Below, one piece after another: positions 1-11,866 of a stretch of DNA of 64,000 nt. The notes below the pieces were generated by a model. The model was not told the origin of the DNA. It searched no databases and was given only the letters and a program-made list of their open reading frames with translations. The translations under genes were made by a program, and so were the position numbers. This DNA is from Daldinia sp. FL1419. Taxonomy: Eukaryota > Ascomycota > Sordariomycetes > Xylariales > Hypoxylaceae. The stretch is taken from the NCBI GenBank assembly GCA_025201765.1, contig MU623357.1, positions 186,001-250,000 of the forward strand, in the 5' to 3' direction. The stretch's first letter is position 1. Every line of letters begins with the position of its first letter.

Positions 1-323
1 TTTATGTTGTAAAAAACAGGAGTAAATATAATAAGCAAGGGAATTTATCCCATACCTCCGTCATTGTGAGCCAAGCTGCAGAAAAGCGGCTCTGAACAAT
101 GTAGATGTAATCGACATCGAGTGATGTCATGACTCTCAATGTTTCCCGGCTGCGACCATTAATACCTATGTTCTTCGGTACCTGGTGTATATAGCGGCCT
201 GCTCTCATTCTAATAAATTCAAATTGTCCATTTCTCAATCGTAATATCCCAATTGATAATATAAGTTAATACGTTTTGAATATTCAAAGGTCTAATTGAT
301 TTCACTGGATTTTGCTATTCAAC
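1..323. other. Intergenic / 5' flank of SDR gene
   Basis: AT-rich sequence upstream of the SDR gene. No conserved coding signal was seen on either strand. It presumably holds the promoter and 5' UTR of the gene that starts at 324. Confidence 0.5.
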
Positions 324-1340
324 ATGTCCGACTCTCAATTCCAACAAGGCAAGTGGAATGCATACGATGGCATTTATATATTATAAAAGAGTACGTCGCT
401 AATATAGGTCACAATGTAGGACATTCAGTCCCAGTAACTCATCAGGAATTCCCTGGGAAGGAGCACAAGCTACCCATCCAAGCCCAGTATGATGCCCTGC
501 CTGCAGACGACGGAGGGTATCAGAAATACAAGGCTGCTGGTAAGCTCCAGGGGAAAAGGGCCATTATCACAGGCGGCGACTCGGGCATAGGCCGAGCTAC
601 GGCTATACTTTTCGCTCTCGAAGGTGCCGATTCTCTTATCGTCTATCTCCCGGAAGAAGAGAAGGACGCCCAAGAAACGAAACGCATAGTAGAGTCCCAC
701 GGGCAAAAGTGTCATCTCTTTTCCACCGACCTGACGAGTAAGAATAACTGCAAGAAGGTAGTCAGCGAGGCGCTGCAGAAGATGGGCCGTATTGATATCC
801 TATTCAACAACGCCGCGTACCAGATGGTGAAGAGCAATATCCACGAACTGAGCGAGTAGGTTGACTCTTATCTGACACATTTGAATGCCGTCAATTAACA
901 ATGATTCAAGGGACCAATGGCTACATACATTTAACACTAATATCCACCCCTTCTTCTATCTCGCCAAGTATTCACTACCTCATATGAAGCGGGGCGCAAC
1001 GATCATCAACAACGCCAGCATCAACGCCTACATTGGACGGCCCGACCTCCTTGACTACACATCAACGAAGGGCGCCATCGTCTCATTTACTCGAGGCCTC
1101 AGCAACCAGTTCGTGGACAAGGGTATCCGGGTTAACGCCGTCGCTCCAGGTCCGGTCTGGACCCCTCTTATCCCGGCTACCATGGACGACGAGGCGCAGA
1201 AGTCATTCACTAGTCCCATGGGCCGACCCGCGCAGCCCAGCGAGATAGCGACTTGTGTGGTATTCCTCGCATCTGCGGACAGCTCTGCACTCAGTGGCCA
1301 AACGATTCACTGCAACGGCGGCACCATCGTTAACGGCTAA
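324..1340 (+). CDS. SDR-family oxidoreductase (YhdF/YghA-like), 3 exons
   Basis: Classical short-chain dehydrogenase/reductase, predicted NAD(P)-dependent; substrate unknown. Proposed exons are 324-348, 429-855 and 911-1340, giving 293 aa. Seen: cofactor motif TGGDSGIG (about residues 56-63), NNA motif, catalytic Ser in NNASINAY, Tyr and Lys in DYTSTKGA, and a C-terminus ending CNGGTIVNG. The N-terminal extension (HQEFPGK and following) is typical of the subfamily that resembles bacterial glucose/ribitol dehydrogenases. Intron 2 (856-910) has a GT-AG pair and restores the frame exactly (SEDQW). For the start I prefer ATG 324 followed by a GC-AG intron (exon end CAAG, then GCAAGT), because it yields a short N-terminus like that of relatives. 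The alternative is an unspliced ATG at 296, which adds about 45 residues that look unrelated. Family call is strong; the first exon is inferred. Confidence 0.85.
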
Positions 1341-2313
1341 GCTCAAAGTTCAAGCATAGGGCCCATCGGGTTTATACTTTAATAGAGGAGTTGATTTAGG
1401 ACATATGACATAAAGTTAATGCTTCGCTGCTGCGAAGGGCTTTGTAGAATGAGAATGCTGGGGTGCCTTAAGAAGTTTTGCGAATGAATAATGAGATTTA
1501 TGATAATAGCTTCGTTGCCCCTGCTGCTGTACCTTTTGCATTCGCGATACTTGGATATGAGCAATCAGATACGAGTAGCTTCAGCTGATTAGTACACAGC
1601 TGTGGGTGTGCCCTTCTAATGAGTACTAATAAGTGGCTACACCAGAAGAGAAATATAGTGTAAGAGTCTACACCTATCCTTCCACAGCTGGTATCTGGAT
1701 CGCAAACTTTTCTAGGAACTGAGGTTAGCACAAGTAATCTGAGCTTCAAAGATATTCGTTTGACGATGTTTTCATTTGTTTTTGAGGCCAGCTAGGTAGC
1801 AAGCATGTAAGTCATCTACCTGTTAAATATATACCTACCTAAGTACCTAGCACATATGAATGCCTACCCACGTAGACAGTAATCAGCAGTAAATATTGCC
1901 CTGGAGGCATAGGATTTTTCTGGGGGTTTAAGCCAACCAAATATGCTCCCTCACTCTCTAATCCAATATATTTTGTGCCATAACTCAACGTCCCCACATT
2001 GCAAACCATCTTCAGCTGAGTACCTAGGCATTGCTTACCGGTGTTCCGAGTTAAAGGATTGCGTTAATACTGCCAAACCCGGGTCGCTTCTAGAGGCATA
2101 TAGACGCACTCGGTAGCGTCGAATATGACGATCATCTATCTTGCCATAAAATATTCGACGGCTGCTTTGCCTATGACCCGGCCCCGGCGTTTGAACGCAT
2201 GTTGCATAACATCTAATAACCGTCCTTGATGTGCATGTATCACCCCTAAGTCACCCTTGAGGAAGCACTAGCCAAATGCGTGGATAGGATCGGCCTATAC
2301 GCACTGACGATCC
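1341..2313. other. Intergenic region
   Basis: No gene recognised. It holds the 3' flanks of the SDR and Tam41 genes, which converge here, and TACCTACCTAAGTACCTAG-type motifs near 1830-1880. Confidence 0.5.
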
Positions 2314-3951
2314 TTACGATGTCTTTTCGCTATCCTTCTTGGGCTTACTCGCCTCACGATATTTTGCTATCTTTTCCCCTAGGTAATGGAAACTTCGCCG
2401 GAAACCAGCCATAAGTACACCCTTCATACTCTGGGTAGTGCTAGGCCAACTGATGGTCTTCTTAATAACATCGCGGATAGTTTTCCGGAGAGCCTCTGGT
2501 TCATCCTGCGCGATGCGCTGTTCGAAGCCACTGCCTTGTTGTCTCTTGAAGGAACCAGCATCCTCGTCCTTCTTGTCTTCCATCATTTTATCGAACTCGA
2601 GTTGGGGTATCTGGAACTTCTTCTGGTATTCAAAGTATAATTTTGACCGGAAGGCTTTTGGTAACCGGCGCACCATGTTACCTCGTTTTATCGGATCCAT
2701 GTCCTGCTGGAGCTTCAATACGGAGTCTGTGTTGTCGATCCAATCAGGTTTGCTACATGCCGGGTCGTCAAATTCAACATTAGGAAGAGATTCGACCAAT
2801 GGCGCATAGAGCCGTCGGAAGTTTAGCATGTTATGGGTAACAATGTTCGCGACCTTTTTTGGATTTTCAGTGGGAAAGGTCATCCGCGGATCCCCTAGAT
2901 AACTAATACCTGCTATCGTTGCGTATAATTCTTGTTCGGTAAAGGTGGGTGGTAGTAGAAGAAGGGCTGTTCGTAACGCTGACAGGAGATTGATTTGGTT
3001 TGCAAGACGAACTCTAGGATCATCTCTAAGAATCTTTACCGGCTTATGCAGACGGCCAGCGAGGTAGAGGGTGTCCCACTCACTCAGGTCCCTACACAAT
3101 GTGTCGATGTTGACGACTCCGTACTTAATTAATATACCATCAACGGTGACGTTGGTATTGAAGTAAACTCCAGCACCCCATTTATCCTGTACATAAGATA
3201 CGGCACCTGATCCTAACGACCCAAGCATTGAATAATGATCACGATGTTGCATGAGGTTTAGAGAATGCCAATGCTGCGTGTGTGAGACACCGAATATGAA
3301 ATCAATCATTTTCGGGGAACCATCCTGGGCTCTCTGAACGGCAACGGGGGCCTTAGGGTGAACAGCCTTAATTTCGGCCTCGGTTGCTGTACCACCCGTC
3401 GATTGTGGGAAGACGCCGGAACCGTACGCGAAAGCATATCGTATGGGAGCCCGAAATCTCCATAATAATTGACGTAGCGCTTCTTTGAACTCTCGATCGA
3501 TGATCATATGCTGATTCACACCAAAATTTGCGTAAGGAAGATCCGTGAACTTTTCTATGTGGAAATTGGGCTTTTCTTCCCAATCGAAGTCTGAATCGGG
3601 TGGTATGTTGGAAGATGCGGTCGAAGCAATGCTTTTCTGAGAATGAGGTTCGCCCGGAGAACTGGCGGCGCTCGTGGCAGAGTCGGTTTCCGATTCAAGT
3701 TTGTGTGCAGTTTTAGCTCCCTCGGAGGCTGAAGTTTTCGACGCGTCGGACACATACGTACGTAGACGCGAAATAGATGCAGGTAGGATACGAAGAGGCC
3801 TAGGGGTATTATAGCATGGTCGATATTGTAATCGAGTTGCTTGTATGGAATACTGCCTTACGGTTCGTGCCGAATGATGCATTGGGAGTCTGAGGGGCGT
3901 TGCCATAATTGACGACGGCATACTCGAAGGGGGTGCCGGTCGTACTATCAT
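2314..3951 (-). CDS. TAM41: Mitochondrial phosphatidate cytidylyltransferase Tam41/Mmp37
   Basis: Single-exon gene, 545 aa. Tam41 makes CDP-diacylglycerol from phosphatidic acid and CTP on the matrix side of the mitochondrial inner membrane, the first committed step to cardiolipin. Seen: a basic, Ser/Arg-rich N-terminus (about residues 1-68) that fits a presequence, then a low-complexity linker. The conserved core begins near residue 140 with the nucleotidyltransferase motif AYGSG (175-179), MIDFIFGV (215-222) with the expected acidic residue, QHWHSLNLMQH, and the downstream LYLAGRLHKPV block. The C-terminus is charged. The protein is longer than yeast Tam41, mainly in the N-terminal linker; several in-frame Met codons (residues 11 and 16) could also serve as start. 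The gene is divergent from MAD1 across about 1.1 kb. Confidence 0.93.
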   Translation of the reverse strand: MIVRPAPPSSMPSSIMATPLRLPMHHSARTVRQYSIQATRLQYRPCYNTPRPLRILPASISRLRTYVSDASKTSASEGAKTAHKLESETDSATSAASSPGEPHSQKSIASTASSNIPPDSDFDWEEKPNFHIEKFTDLPYANFGVNQHMIIDREFKEALRQLLWRFRAPIRYAFAYGSGVFPQSTGGTATEAEIKAVHPKAPVAVQRAQDGSPKMIDFIFGVSHTQHWHSLNLMQHRDHYSMLGSLGSGAVSYVQDKWGAGVYFNTNVTVDGILIKYGVVNIDTLCRDLSEWDTLYLAGRLHKPVKILRDDPRVRLANQINLLSALRTALLLLPPTFTEQELYATIAGISYLGDPRMTFPTENPKKVANIVTHNMLNFRRLYAPLVESLPNVEFDDPACSKPDWIDNTDSVLKLQQDMDPIKRGNMVRRLPKAFRSKLYFEYQKKFQIPQLEFDKMMEDKKDEDAGSFKRQQGSGFEQRIAQDEPEALRKTIRDVIKKTISWPSTTQSMKGVLMAGFRRSFHYLGEKIAKYREASKPKKDSEKTS

Positions 3952-5088
3952 TATGTCGGCTTTCGAGCGGTGCTACTATAAATCTTTGGTATTTGGAATG
4001 CGAAGTTACGAGATTATGGTAGTCGGACTACCTCACTGCCTGATTATCGAAGGTACCTCCAAGGTAGGATTGCAAATTGCGCAAATTGCTAACAGCACGA
4101 GTAGTCAATAGTAGCAGCAAAGGCCGCAATGTTACTACCGAGAAAAGGAATCCATGTGAATTGGAACCCCGTGGATTGAGGCAATAATGTGGATGGTCTA
4201 AATGTAGCGCATATGAAGATAAAGCAAGAAAGAGAGTAAAAGTGTGTTTGCCCTCGAAACTGTTACAAAGTCTTAGTGAAGGAAGCAAGAGTAGATTACG
4301 TTAATAAGCCCACCATAGCATCGTGGCAGCTGTGTGGGGACCTGAACCTGCTGAAGCTTGAATTTCGGCAATGGGGTAATAGACCACCCCCCGGAAGAAT
4401 GCGTAAAGGGCTGTCAGCCAAGCCAGGAACTCCTGCACTGACGTGAAGACCCATGGAAGCAGCAGGGGTAGCTTAGGAGATTAGGTAGTTAGATACTTGG
4501 GTAGGTACTATAGTTAGGTACATACCTAGTTACTTGATGTACGGAGCTCGGTAGCTCGGTAGCTCGGTCTTTAGGTACCTACATGTATATACCTATTAAT
4601 GTATTAGGTAAGGTACTATGATTATACAGAATATCTAACCACCTTAACCTAGGTACATAGTAGTGTAAATGAATAGGTGTGTACCTATTTCATTGGCCAG
4701 TAAATCTAGTAATTTCTCGAATCCATTAAGGAATCACTCCCCTAAATCCACACCGTGTTAGATGCGCTTGCAAAGCTATAACAGATAAAGACCCCACACT
4801 TGGATGCTTCGCAAAGAGAATGGGGTACAAAGTACAAAGCATTTCCATATCTGCACGTGATATACTAGGTTAGCGACCTGGAAAAGAGATCCAGGCGTTT
4901 GCAGCATTGCCAGGGCAGCCGCAAACAACAAAAACAATTTAGCGGGTCTTGTCGCGATACCGCACTTTAATCTTGTCTAACTATCCACCCAAAGTACTTT
5001 CAACATTGGAATTTATCACCATTTTTTAAGGCATGCGCTTGTAACAGGAACAAACACTAAGCGACGTGGTCTCCTTTGATAAAACACC
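3952..5088. other. Divergent intergenic region between TAM41 and MAD1
   Basis: Probably holds the promoters of both flanking genes. It contains a cluster of TAGGTACCTA-type motifs (about 4480-4670) and a three-copy 8-bp tandem repeat, agctcggt, at 4545-4568. No coding sequence recognised. Confidence 0.5.
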
Positions 5089-7416
5089 ATGTCCGGTAAT
5101 TTCCGCCAAAGCACTGGTAGTGGACCTTTTTCACGGTCGAGAGTAAGTAAAGAAATCTGTTAATGAACAATCACGATTGATGAGGATTCCATTTAACTTA
5201 AGAAATAGGTGACATCTTTCCGCGCTTCCCTTCAAAAAACGGCCCGACCTTCGTATGACTTTTTAACCGGTCCTGAAGATACCCAAATCCCTCATCATGC
5301 TAGACCTTCGTCGCGGCAAAGCCATGCCGGCGCGGAATCTCTTCGGGCGACGTCCCGCGAAAGTTCCAAAGAGAATCTTGCGCCACCTGACGCAGAAGAG
5401 TACGAAACCCAACGAAGGAAAATAGAAGAGCTTAAGGCTGAGCTTGCGACGATGCGCTTTAAACTTGAGAACTACGAGCAAGAGAAGGAAATGATCGCTC
5501 TACAACATGACAATGAATTACGAGATGTACGACGGAAAGCCGAAGACGACTTTAAGCAAAAGCAAGCCGCCGAGGGCGATAGGAATAAGGTGCAGCGCCA
5601 ATATGATATTATGCAAAGGGAATTACAAGAACTGAAGGAGACTTCTGCCAATGAAAAACTCGAAGTCGAGAAGAAGGCTCGTGAAGCGGAGGACGAGGTG
5701 CGCTTGCTGCGGGAGCAATTGGAAGATTTGGCGGCTATCAAAGAGGAGGGAGATCGGATGGCTCAAAAGAGAGCCACTGATATGGACACACAGTTGTCAA
5801 ACCTCCGAGAGGTAATTCAAGGGCTAGAGCAAGATAATCAAGCCCGAGAAGTCTCCATGCAAGCCGTACAACAGCAGCTCGCAGACAAAGACAAATTAAT
5901 TGGTGATCTAGAAGCCGACGTATTGCGTCTAAAAGCACAAACTGGCGATGCTGAGACCATTGCTATCATCCGGCGCGAACTCACTGAACAAGTCCAACAT
6001 ATTAGATCACTCGAGTCGAAGAATTCCAAGCAGCATGCCGAACTCACCCACTTAAGACAAGTACATAGAGCTGTAGAAGTTGTGGAGGAAGAGAAACGGT
6101 CGCTGCAACGGCGGCTCGAGGCTGCTGAAGCCCTTGAACCTGAACTCAACGAGGCCCGACTTCAAAGACAGCGATTGGAAGACGAACGCCTAGCATGGAC
6201 CGCCTACCTCCAAAATGTAGGCGAGGATAGTGGTCTCATAGAACTTGACTCTCCCGAGGCGGTCGCACGTGCGCTCGTGGAAGAACGGTATAACTCCGCT
6301 TCTCTCGTCGAAAAGCTTGGAGAGATACAACCTCAAATCACCGAGCGTGATGAGATAATCAAAGCTTTGGAAAGTGAAAAGAAAAGCCTAACCACGCAAA
6401 TAGAAAAACTAAAGGCCACTGCTGCTCCTGTATCAATTGGCAAGGCACAAGCCAGGATAGAACGCCAGCGTGCCCTTGCCATCAAGGAGGTCGAATACTT
6501 GCGTGCTCAGCTCAAGACCTTCGATACAGAAGATGAGACTTTTAACTCGGAGAATTTTGATCAAAGCAAGGCTGCTCGTGTCTCCGAGCTTGAAAATTTG
6601 GTTGACAAGTATAAGGAAGAGGTACAATCCTTGCATAATGAACTCGCTGCTCTGGAATCGTCTGGTAGCACAGCACCTGCCTCTACTGGATCTAAGCGTA
6701 GCCATTCCGATGAGTCTGAGAGCGAACAGCTTGGTGAACTCAATAGAAAACGAAGAAAGCTGGCCGACGAACTTGCGAAACTGCAAACGCAGTACCAAGT
6801 CCTTCAGAAGGAACATGAGGTTATGAAATCACGGCTCGCAGCCGCTGAATCGGCTAATAAGATTCGCGTTTTATCTTTACGCTCTAATCCCACTTCGGAC
6901 TTCGAAGCAATCAAGACGGCAACCCTCCAAGCCCTTAAGCAGGAGAACAAGGAACTGTTGGCGCAGCTACAGAAAGAAGCTCGTCGTAATCCCAGTATCC
7001 GTCTCATCCCAGCTTCACAACTGGATGCGGCGCGTCGCGAGATTGAAGAAGCGCAACGGGAAACAGCCTCGGCGCAGAAGACGACGAGGCGGTTAAAGGA
7101 GGTCTGGGCGGCTAAGTCGCAGGAGTTCAAGGAGGCCATTTTCAGCACGCTGGGTTGGACCGTTACGTTCATCCCCAACGGCAAAATGCGCGTCGAAAGC
7201 TTGTATTGCCCTAGCGTAACCGACGAGCAGGAGAATAGTATCGTCTTTGACGGTGAGCGTGGTACCATGAAGGTCGCCGGTGGACCGCAGAGCCCTTTTG
7301 CTCGCCGCATTCAAGACCAAATCCAGTTCTGGGTCCGCGACAAGGGCTGTATCCCGGGGTTCCTAGCCGCGCTTACGCTCGAATTCTATGAGGAACATAC
7401 TAGAGCTAGTCGGTAG
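5089..7416 (+). CDS. MAD1: Spindle assembly checkpoint protein Mad1, 2 exons
   Basis: Mad1 recruits Mad2 to unattached kinetochores and nuclear pores and is needed for checkpoint signalling. Exons 5089-5142 and 5209-7416 (intron 5143-5208, GTAAGT donor, TTAAC branch site, phase 0) encode 753 aa. The second exon opens with a GTG codon read internally as Val; the true ATG is in the 18-codon first exon. Seen: a disordered N-terminus, then almost continuous heptad-rich coiled coil (about residues 80-560) rich in Glu, Lys, Gln and Leu. The conserved block KIRVLSLRSNP corresponds to the Mad1 signature VLxLxxNP. The C-terminal globular domain follows (GWTVTFIPNGKMRVESLY...GCIPGFLAALTLEF), matching the RWD-like Mad1 C-terminus. 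Length fits fungal Mad1. Confidence 0.94.
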
Positions 7417-8059
7417 TACGGTGGTCTGTTTTGAAGGAGAGGGGATTTCAAGGACTACAACCAGTACGATAGCTGTCTTGTTAGGTTTGAATTGCGGTTG
7501 TTGTTTTTTTTTGTTTTTTTTTTGACAGCGGTGTATCTGTTATGTCTGTTCCACGATACGGACGACTATTGTGCGACACGACGCGGCATAGCATGGCATA
7601 GCATATAATGATTACGTTCCAAGGGTTACGTAGGCGTTTTGGACGATGGATACGTTATTCATATCTGAACAATTTGGCGCAACGAGCTCCTTTAGATACC
7701 TTTTCAAAATAGAGCTTGCTATAATATATGAAATTTCAAAGCGCTCAAGTCATCACGGGAATATCTTATGGTCACAAATTAGAACACCTCTCTCTCTGAC
7801 ATTATACCTTAGGTTAAGTAGGTAGTAGTAGGTATGCATAACGACAGTTTGATATCCAATCCTTCAAGTTATCCATAAGGCCTATATGAGTAAGATAATG
7901 AGAGATAACCGAAACAATATATGCACAAATGGAACCATCAATTTTAGACAACCCGCTAATCTGATTTACAAAAGAGCATCATCGTCGTCCAGACAAAAAA
8001 TATCCCCAACTCTTCTCTTGAATCTGTATTTCCCACGCTTATTTTCCCTTTGTCCCCAT
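7417..8059. other. Convergent 3' intergenic region (MAD1 / SYP1)
   Basis: Two genes end toward each other here. A T-rich tract (about 7501-7523) and AT-rich DNA fit 3' UTR and polyadenylation signals. TAGGTAGTAGTAGGTA-type motifs occur near 7810-7835. No gene seen. Confidence 0.5.
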
Positions 8060-10948
8060 CTACCTTGCTTCATATTTTCCACTTACTAGCTTCCTCACTG
8101 TAGGCACGTCGACCCACTTGCCTTCCTCCACAGCGGCGGTATCGTCTGCGAATGGGTCGTCTTCGGTGAGCTCTACTTCCTTGCTCTTGCCCTCTTCGAA
8201 TTTTGACACGGAGATAGCACCCGTGCTCTCGAGAAATCCCGACGGTGGGCTAACCTCCCATCGTGCCTCGATAGCGCCCGGCTTGGGTTCTACGCCTTGG
8301 TCGCCTATGATACGGCACACGATCTTCTGCCAATCCGCATCCGGAGAAAAGGTGACATCACCGAGGCGCCAGTATACGAGGTGTTTGTCCTTGAGGTGTG
8401 TCCCGGATGGTCTAGTCTGTACACCGGATGCTTTGCCCTCGTATGCAACAAAGAGAACCAGGTTATGTACTTGCACGCTGGAACCTCCATTGGCAAATCT
8501 GAAGGCCGGGTTGAGCTTGTACTGAAGCAATAGTCCCAGTTTATCTCCTTGAGGTTTCCACACAGGGTGAATGAGAATAGGTACGTGTTCTGCAGAAGTA
8601 GCTTTCGGATCTAAGTGAAGCCTATAGGAGAAGCCGATGGAGGTTTTGTGAAGATGAGATAAATCCAAAGTGAATTGCTCCGGGTGATCGGGGGTGTCGT
8701 GAGTGACAAAAATACGATTAGGACCAATGACTTCAAGAGAGGCAAAATTGTTAAGCCGAATAGGTAAGTGAGCTATGAACAATTAGTTATAATGTCTTCT
8801 ATTGCAATTACAATACAGTGGAACTTACTCGGCGAATCGAAGGAATCCAAGGCATTGTATGAAAAGGCAATCTCGCCATTCACCTTCACGCTCTGAACCT
8901 CTCCATTTTCGAACGTTGCCGAAACTGTTTCCATAACGGAAGAATTAAGCCCCGGTTCATGCATGTCGGGATGTTTTGCGTGAACAGTGCTGCTCAACGA
9001 ATTACCGGAGCGGACAGACTGGGTATCCGATGTGCCTGTGACACTAGCTTCAGACGCGAGGGTAGCAATCCCGACAGGCTTCGATGATATGGCATGCAAA
9101 GGAGGAAGCGGGTGTTGACTCTCGGTCGCAGAACCTTCAGACACAGGCGCGGGAACATAGATAGTATTACGAACGTCTCTTCGGCCTCGGATAGTACCCC
9201 CCTTTCGAGCTGGCATCCCCATAGCTGAGAGGCTGTTAGCAACGTTTGAGAGCGCTGCTTTCTTCTCTTCCGGATCCTCCTCAGCCACAGGCTCCTTTTG
9301 GATATTGAGCTTGAACAATTGCTCAGCTTCTTGCGCGGCTGCCTCCCTCTCCGCTTGGGAGATCGGATCATTTGATGGGGCAGGCACGCTGAAACCCTCC
9401 GAGTCTTTTTCTGGTTCTTGGGACGGTGGGGGGCCTGGGGGAGGAGGCACGTCAGCTACGTCGGGAGGAATCGATGTGCCGTTCATATGTGACGCTTGCG
9501 ATGTTGCTGTGCCTGGCGGGTCCATATCGGTAGAGCCGTCACGGCCCAAACCATTCGTGCCATCATGGCTTATCTTTTCCTTTCCCTCGGAGGTTTGAGA
9601 GGGTGTGTCGGTGATAGCGGGGTCTTCCACAAGCGACCCTAACCTATTTGTCGAATCACCAAGGTTGCTGGATGATGCCCGAGGTGATATTCCGTGGCTA
9701 CTTTTGATGTTTCTTCCAAAAGGACCTTTGGCGGGTGAGAGCGGACCAAAGCCGCCGTGTATGCTCTGTCGTCTTCGACCAAGCATGGTACCAATGCGAC
9801 TGCGTAGCTTGTTTTCCGATTGCCCTTCCTTTGAGATGGAATGCTCGCTATGATCGTCAGCAGCAGGAGTGTGGATGCTAGGAGGCGCTAATGAAGAATT
9901 GCCCCCGCTCAAGCTAGATGATTGTCGTGCCGTAGGTGTCCGCTTCTCAATCTTTGGTCGGCCAGCCGTTGTTTTAGCCACAAAATGTTGGATCTCGGCC
10001 ACGGTGCTGTAGTCCAGCAAGCTATTAAGGACCGTTTCGGCTTCGGCTTGATGACTTTGCGCTTGTTCGCCTTCATATGTGCCGTATTGGGTAAGACAAT
10101 CGCGCAACTGATTCATTCGACTTTCATCCAGGGCCTGCAGAGACTCGAAAATAAATGGCGCTTGCGACTCCCACTGCTGGGTAGCAGATTCGAGCTTCCC
10201 AGCTGCTAGCTCTACTTTCTGGGCGCTGGCTTTGCCACCCTTCCTACTGAGCTTATCAGACCGCTCCTGGGCGTCTTCTAGCTCCCTGGCCATGTTTTGA
10301 AGGTTCCCTTGGATGGTCTGGAGGTTTAGCATCTCCTTCTTCTGGTGGAAGTTCCGTAAGGGTATCTCGACATCCTTCTCGACCTTGGTGGCGAAAATGT
10401 GATGCGACATGGCAAGGGCGTCTGCGGACTGGATAATCTTGTCCCATTGTGTTTGGAACGTCCTTAATAATTACATCGTTAATACTAGGAAAATGGAAAA
10501 AGAGAAAAATTAAAAATTAAAAAATAGAAAGGGGTCGCGATAAATATATTGCGGCATTGGACAACATACCCAAGCTCCGACTGCGCATTAGGAACTCGAA
10601 ACTGGGTTAACCTCTTTAAACCTTGAACATATTGCTCCTCTACTTTCCGTCGCTCCTATGTCGCAATTTAGCTATCTGATGATGATCAAATGGGTGGTGT
10701 ATATTGCGTATGATACCTGTAACCAGTCGGCGATCTCGGTATTGACTTTGGAAATGCGCTTGACTCGGTCGTTTAGAGTGTGAACGGCTTGATTAGGATG
10801 GAGGCTTGCCTATATAATTTGGTTTCGAGAGTTAGTCGCTTATACGTGCGCATGGAATATAACGGTAAAGGAGGAAGGGCAAGGAGGCAAGTCAAAGATA
10901 TAAGCTTACCAGCATAGCTGGATATTCAGCCCTCGAGAGATCATCCAT
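8060..10948 (-). CDS. SYP1: Endocytic adaptor Syp1/FCHo (F-BAR + mu-homology domain), 5 exons
   Basis: Early-arriving endocytic adaptor that bends membrane and binds cargo at cortical patches. Exons in gene order: 10948-10910, 10809-10717, 10655-10570, 10462-8829 and 8772-8060; all junctions are GT-AG and phases match, giving 854 aa. Seen: N-terminus MDDLSRAEYPAML, then the F-BAR helices (HPNQAVHTLNDRVKRI, ERRKVEEQYVQGLKRL, QTQWDKIIQSADALA) to about residue 250. A long Ser/Pro-rich disordered linker follows, with a poly-proline run PPPPGPPP. The C-terminal muniscin mu-homology domain starts near SYNALDSFDSP and includes IRLNNFASLEVIGPNRIF and WEVSPPSGFLES. The first three exons are too short to stand out alone and were placed by splice phase and family match. 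Convergent with MAD1. Confidence 0.93.
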
Positions 10949-11866
10949 CGCGACTAAGGAAGAGCGCAATCATGCAGAGGTATTACTAGTAAAGACGTAA
11001 GAGGGGGGCGATAGAGAGACATATAAATACGGGATGAAAGAGAGGAACGAAAGGAAATAGATTACGGGAACATTGGAAGAATAGTGAATAAACCAAAACA
11101 CAATTGACAACGACGACGAAGAACGAGGTTGGTGTTGGTGATGATATTAGTATTTAGTATTAACGGTCGGGTTAGGTAAGGTAAAAGGTGGATAAGCCTG
11201 GATAGCTTTTGAAGGGGTGTGTGCTTTTTCTGCTTCTGTGAACATTTGCAAAGAGGAAACATGGGTTGATGACAAGGATGTCAAGGATGTCATGGATGCC
11301 GGGGGCTGCTGTGAAATGCTTTTTGAATGAATGCTACGGATGCCAAGGGATATTGTTACCAGCCTGTTACCGCTAATACTGATTACCTACAGAGGTATTA
11401 TTACGCTATACCCTGCCCTACGCCTGATCCTCTTACCTAGCCTTCGAAGTGGAGTCGCCGTGGACGGAGTGGAGTGTGGGTTCTTCCTTTAGCTCCTGCT
11501 ATTTCACACATAGGTATTTACATAGGTATTTACCTAGTAGTATTGTACCTGTGGTGTACCTTTAGGTAGGTTACGTAGGTGCCTCATAGAGCAGGAATCC
11601 CGTTAAGACGTTAATTGGTATGCAGGCAAATAGCTTATTACACTTGTGGAATAATCGAACGACTTTAAGCAAAGAACCACTTCATCACATAAGAGGTGTC
11701 TAATTTAACCATTCTCGACCTAAAGACTTGTTGTCGTATATTTATTCCCCCCCAAAACCCCCCCAAAAACCCTCAAAAAAATAATGTGCTCTATGGGATG
11801 ATGGATAATATAAAATAACCCTCTTACAGACACCCAACTTATAAAGTCTTAGCGTGCGTGGTCATT
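10949..11866. other. Divergent intergenic region (SYP1 / kinase)
   Basis: Probable promoter region for both neighbours. It holds a 12-bp direct tandem repeat, cataggtattta, at 11509-11532, further TAGGTA motifs to about 11580, and C- and A-rich tracts near 11745-11780 close to the kinase start. No additional gene recognised. Confidence 0.5.

Noticed and set aside
296..859. Start of the SDR gene at ATG 296
   Set aside because: It adds about 45 residues with no family resemblance; the ATG at 324 with a GC-AG intron gives a family-like N-terminus. Kept only as an alternative.
5263..7320. Several long antisense frames within MAD1
   Set aside because: Their Ser/Cys/Leu-rich composition is what the reverse complement of Glu/Lys/Gln-rich coiled-coil codons gives; no motifs of their own.
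8085..8095. GTAAGT near the SYP1 stop as a possible further intron
   Set aside because: The frame ends naturally at TAG 8060-8062 and no downstream acceptor with a family-like exon was seen.
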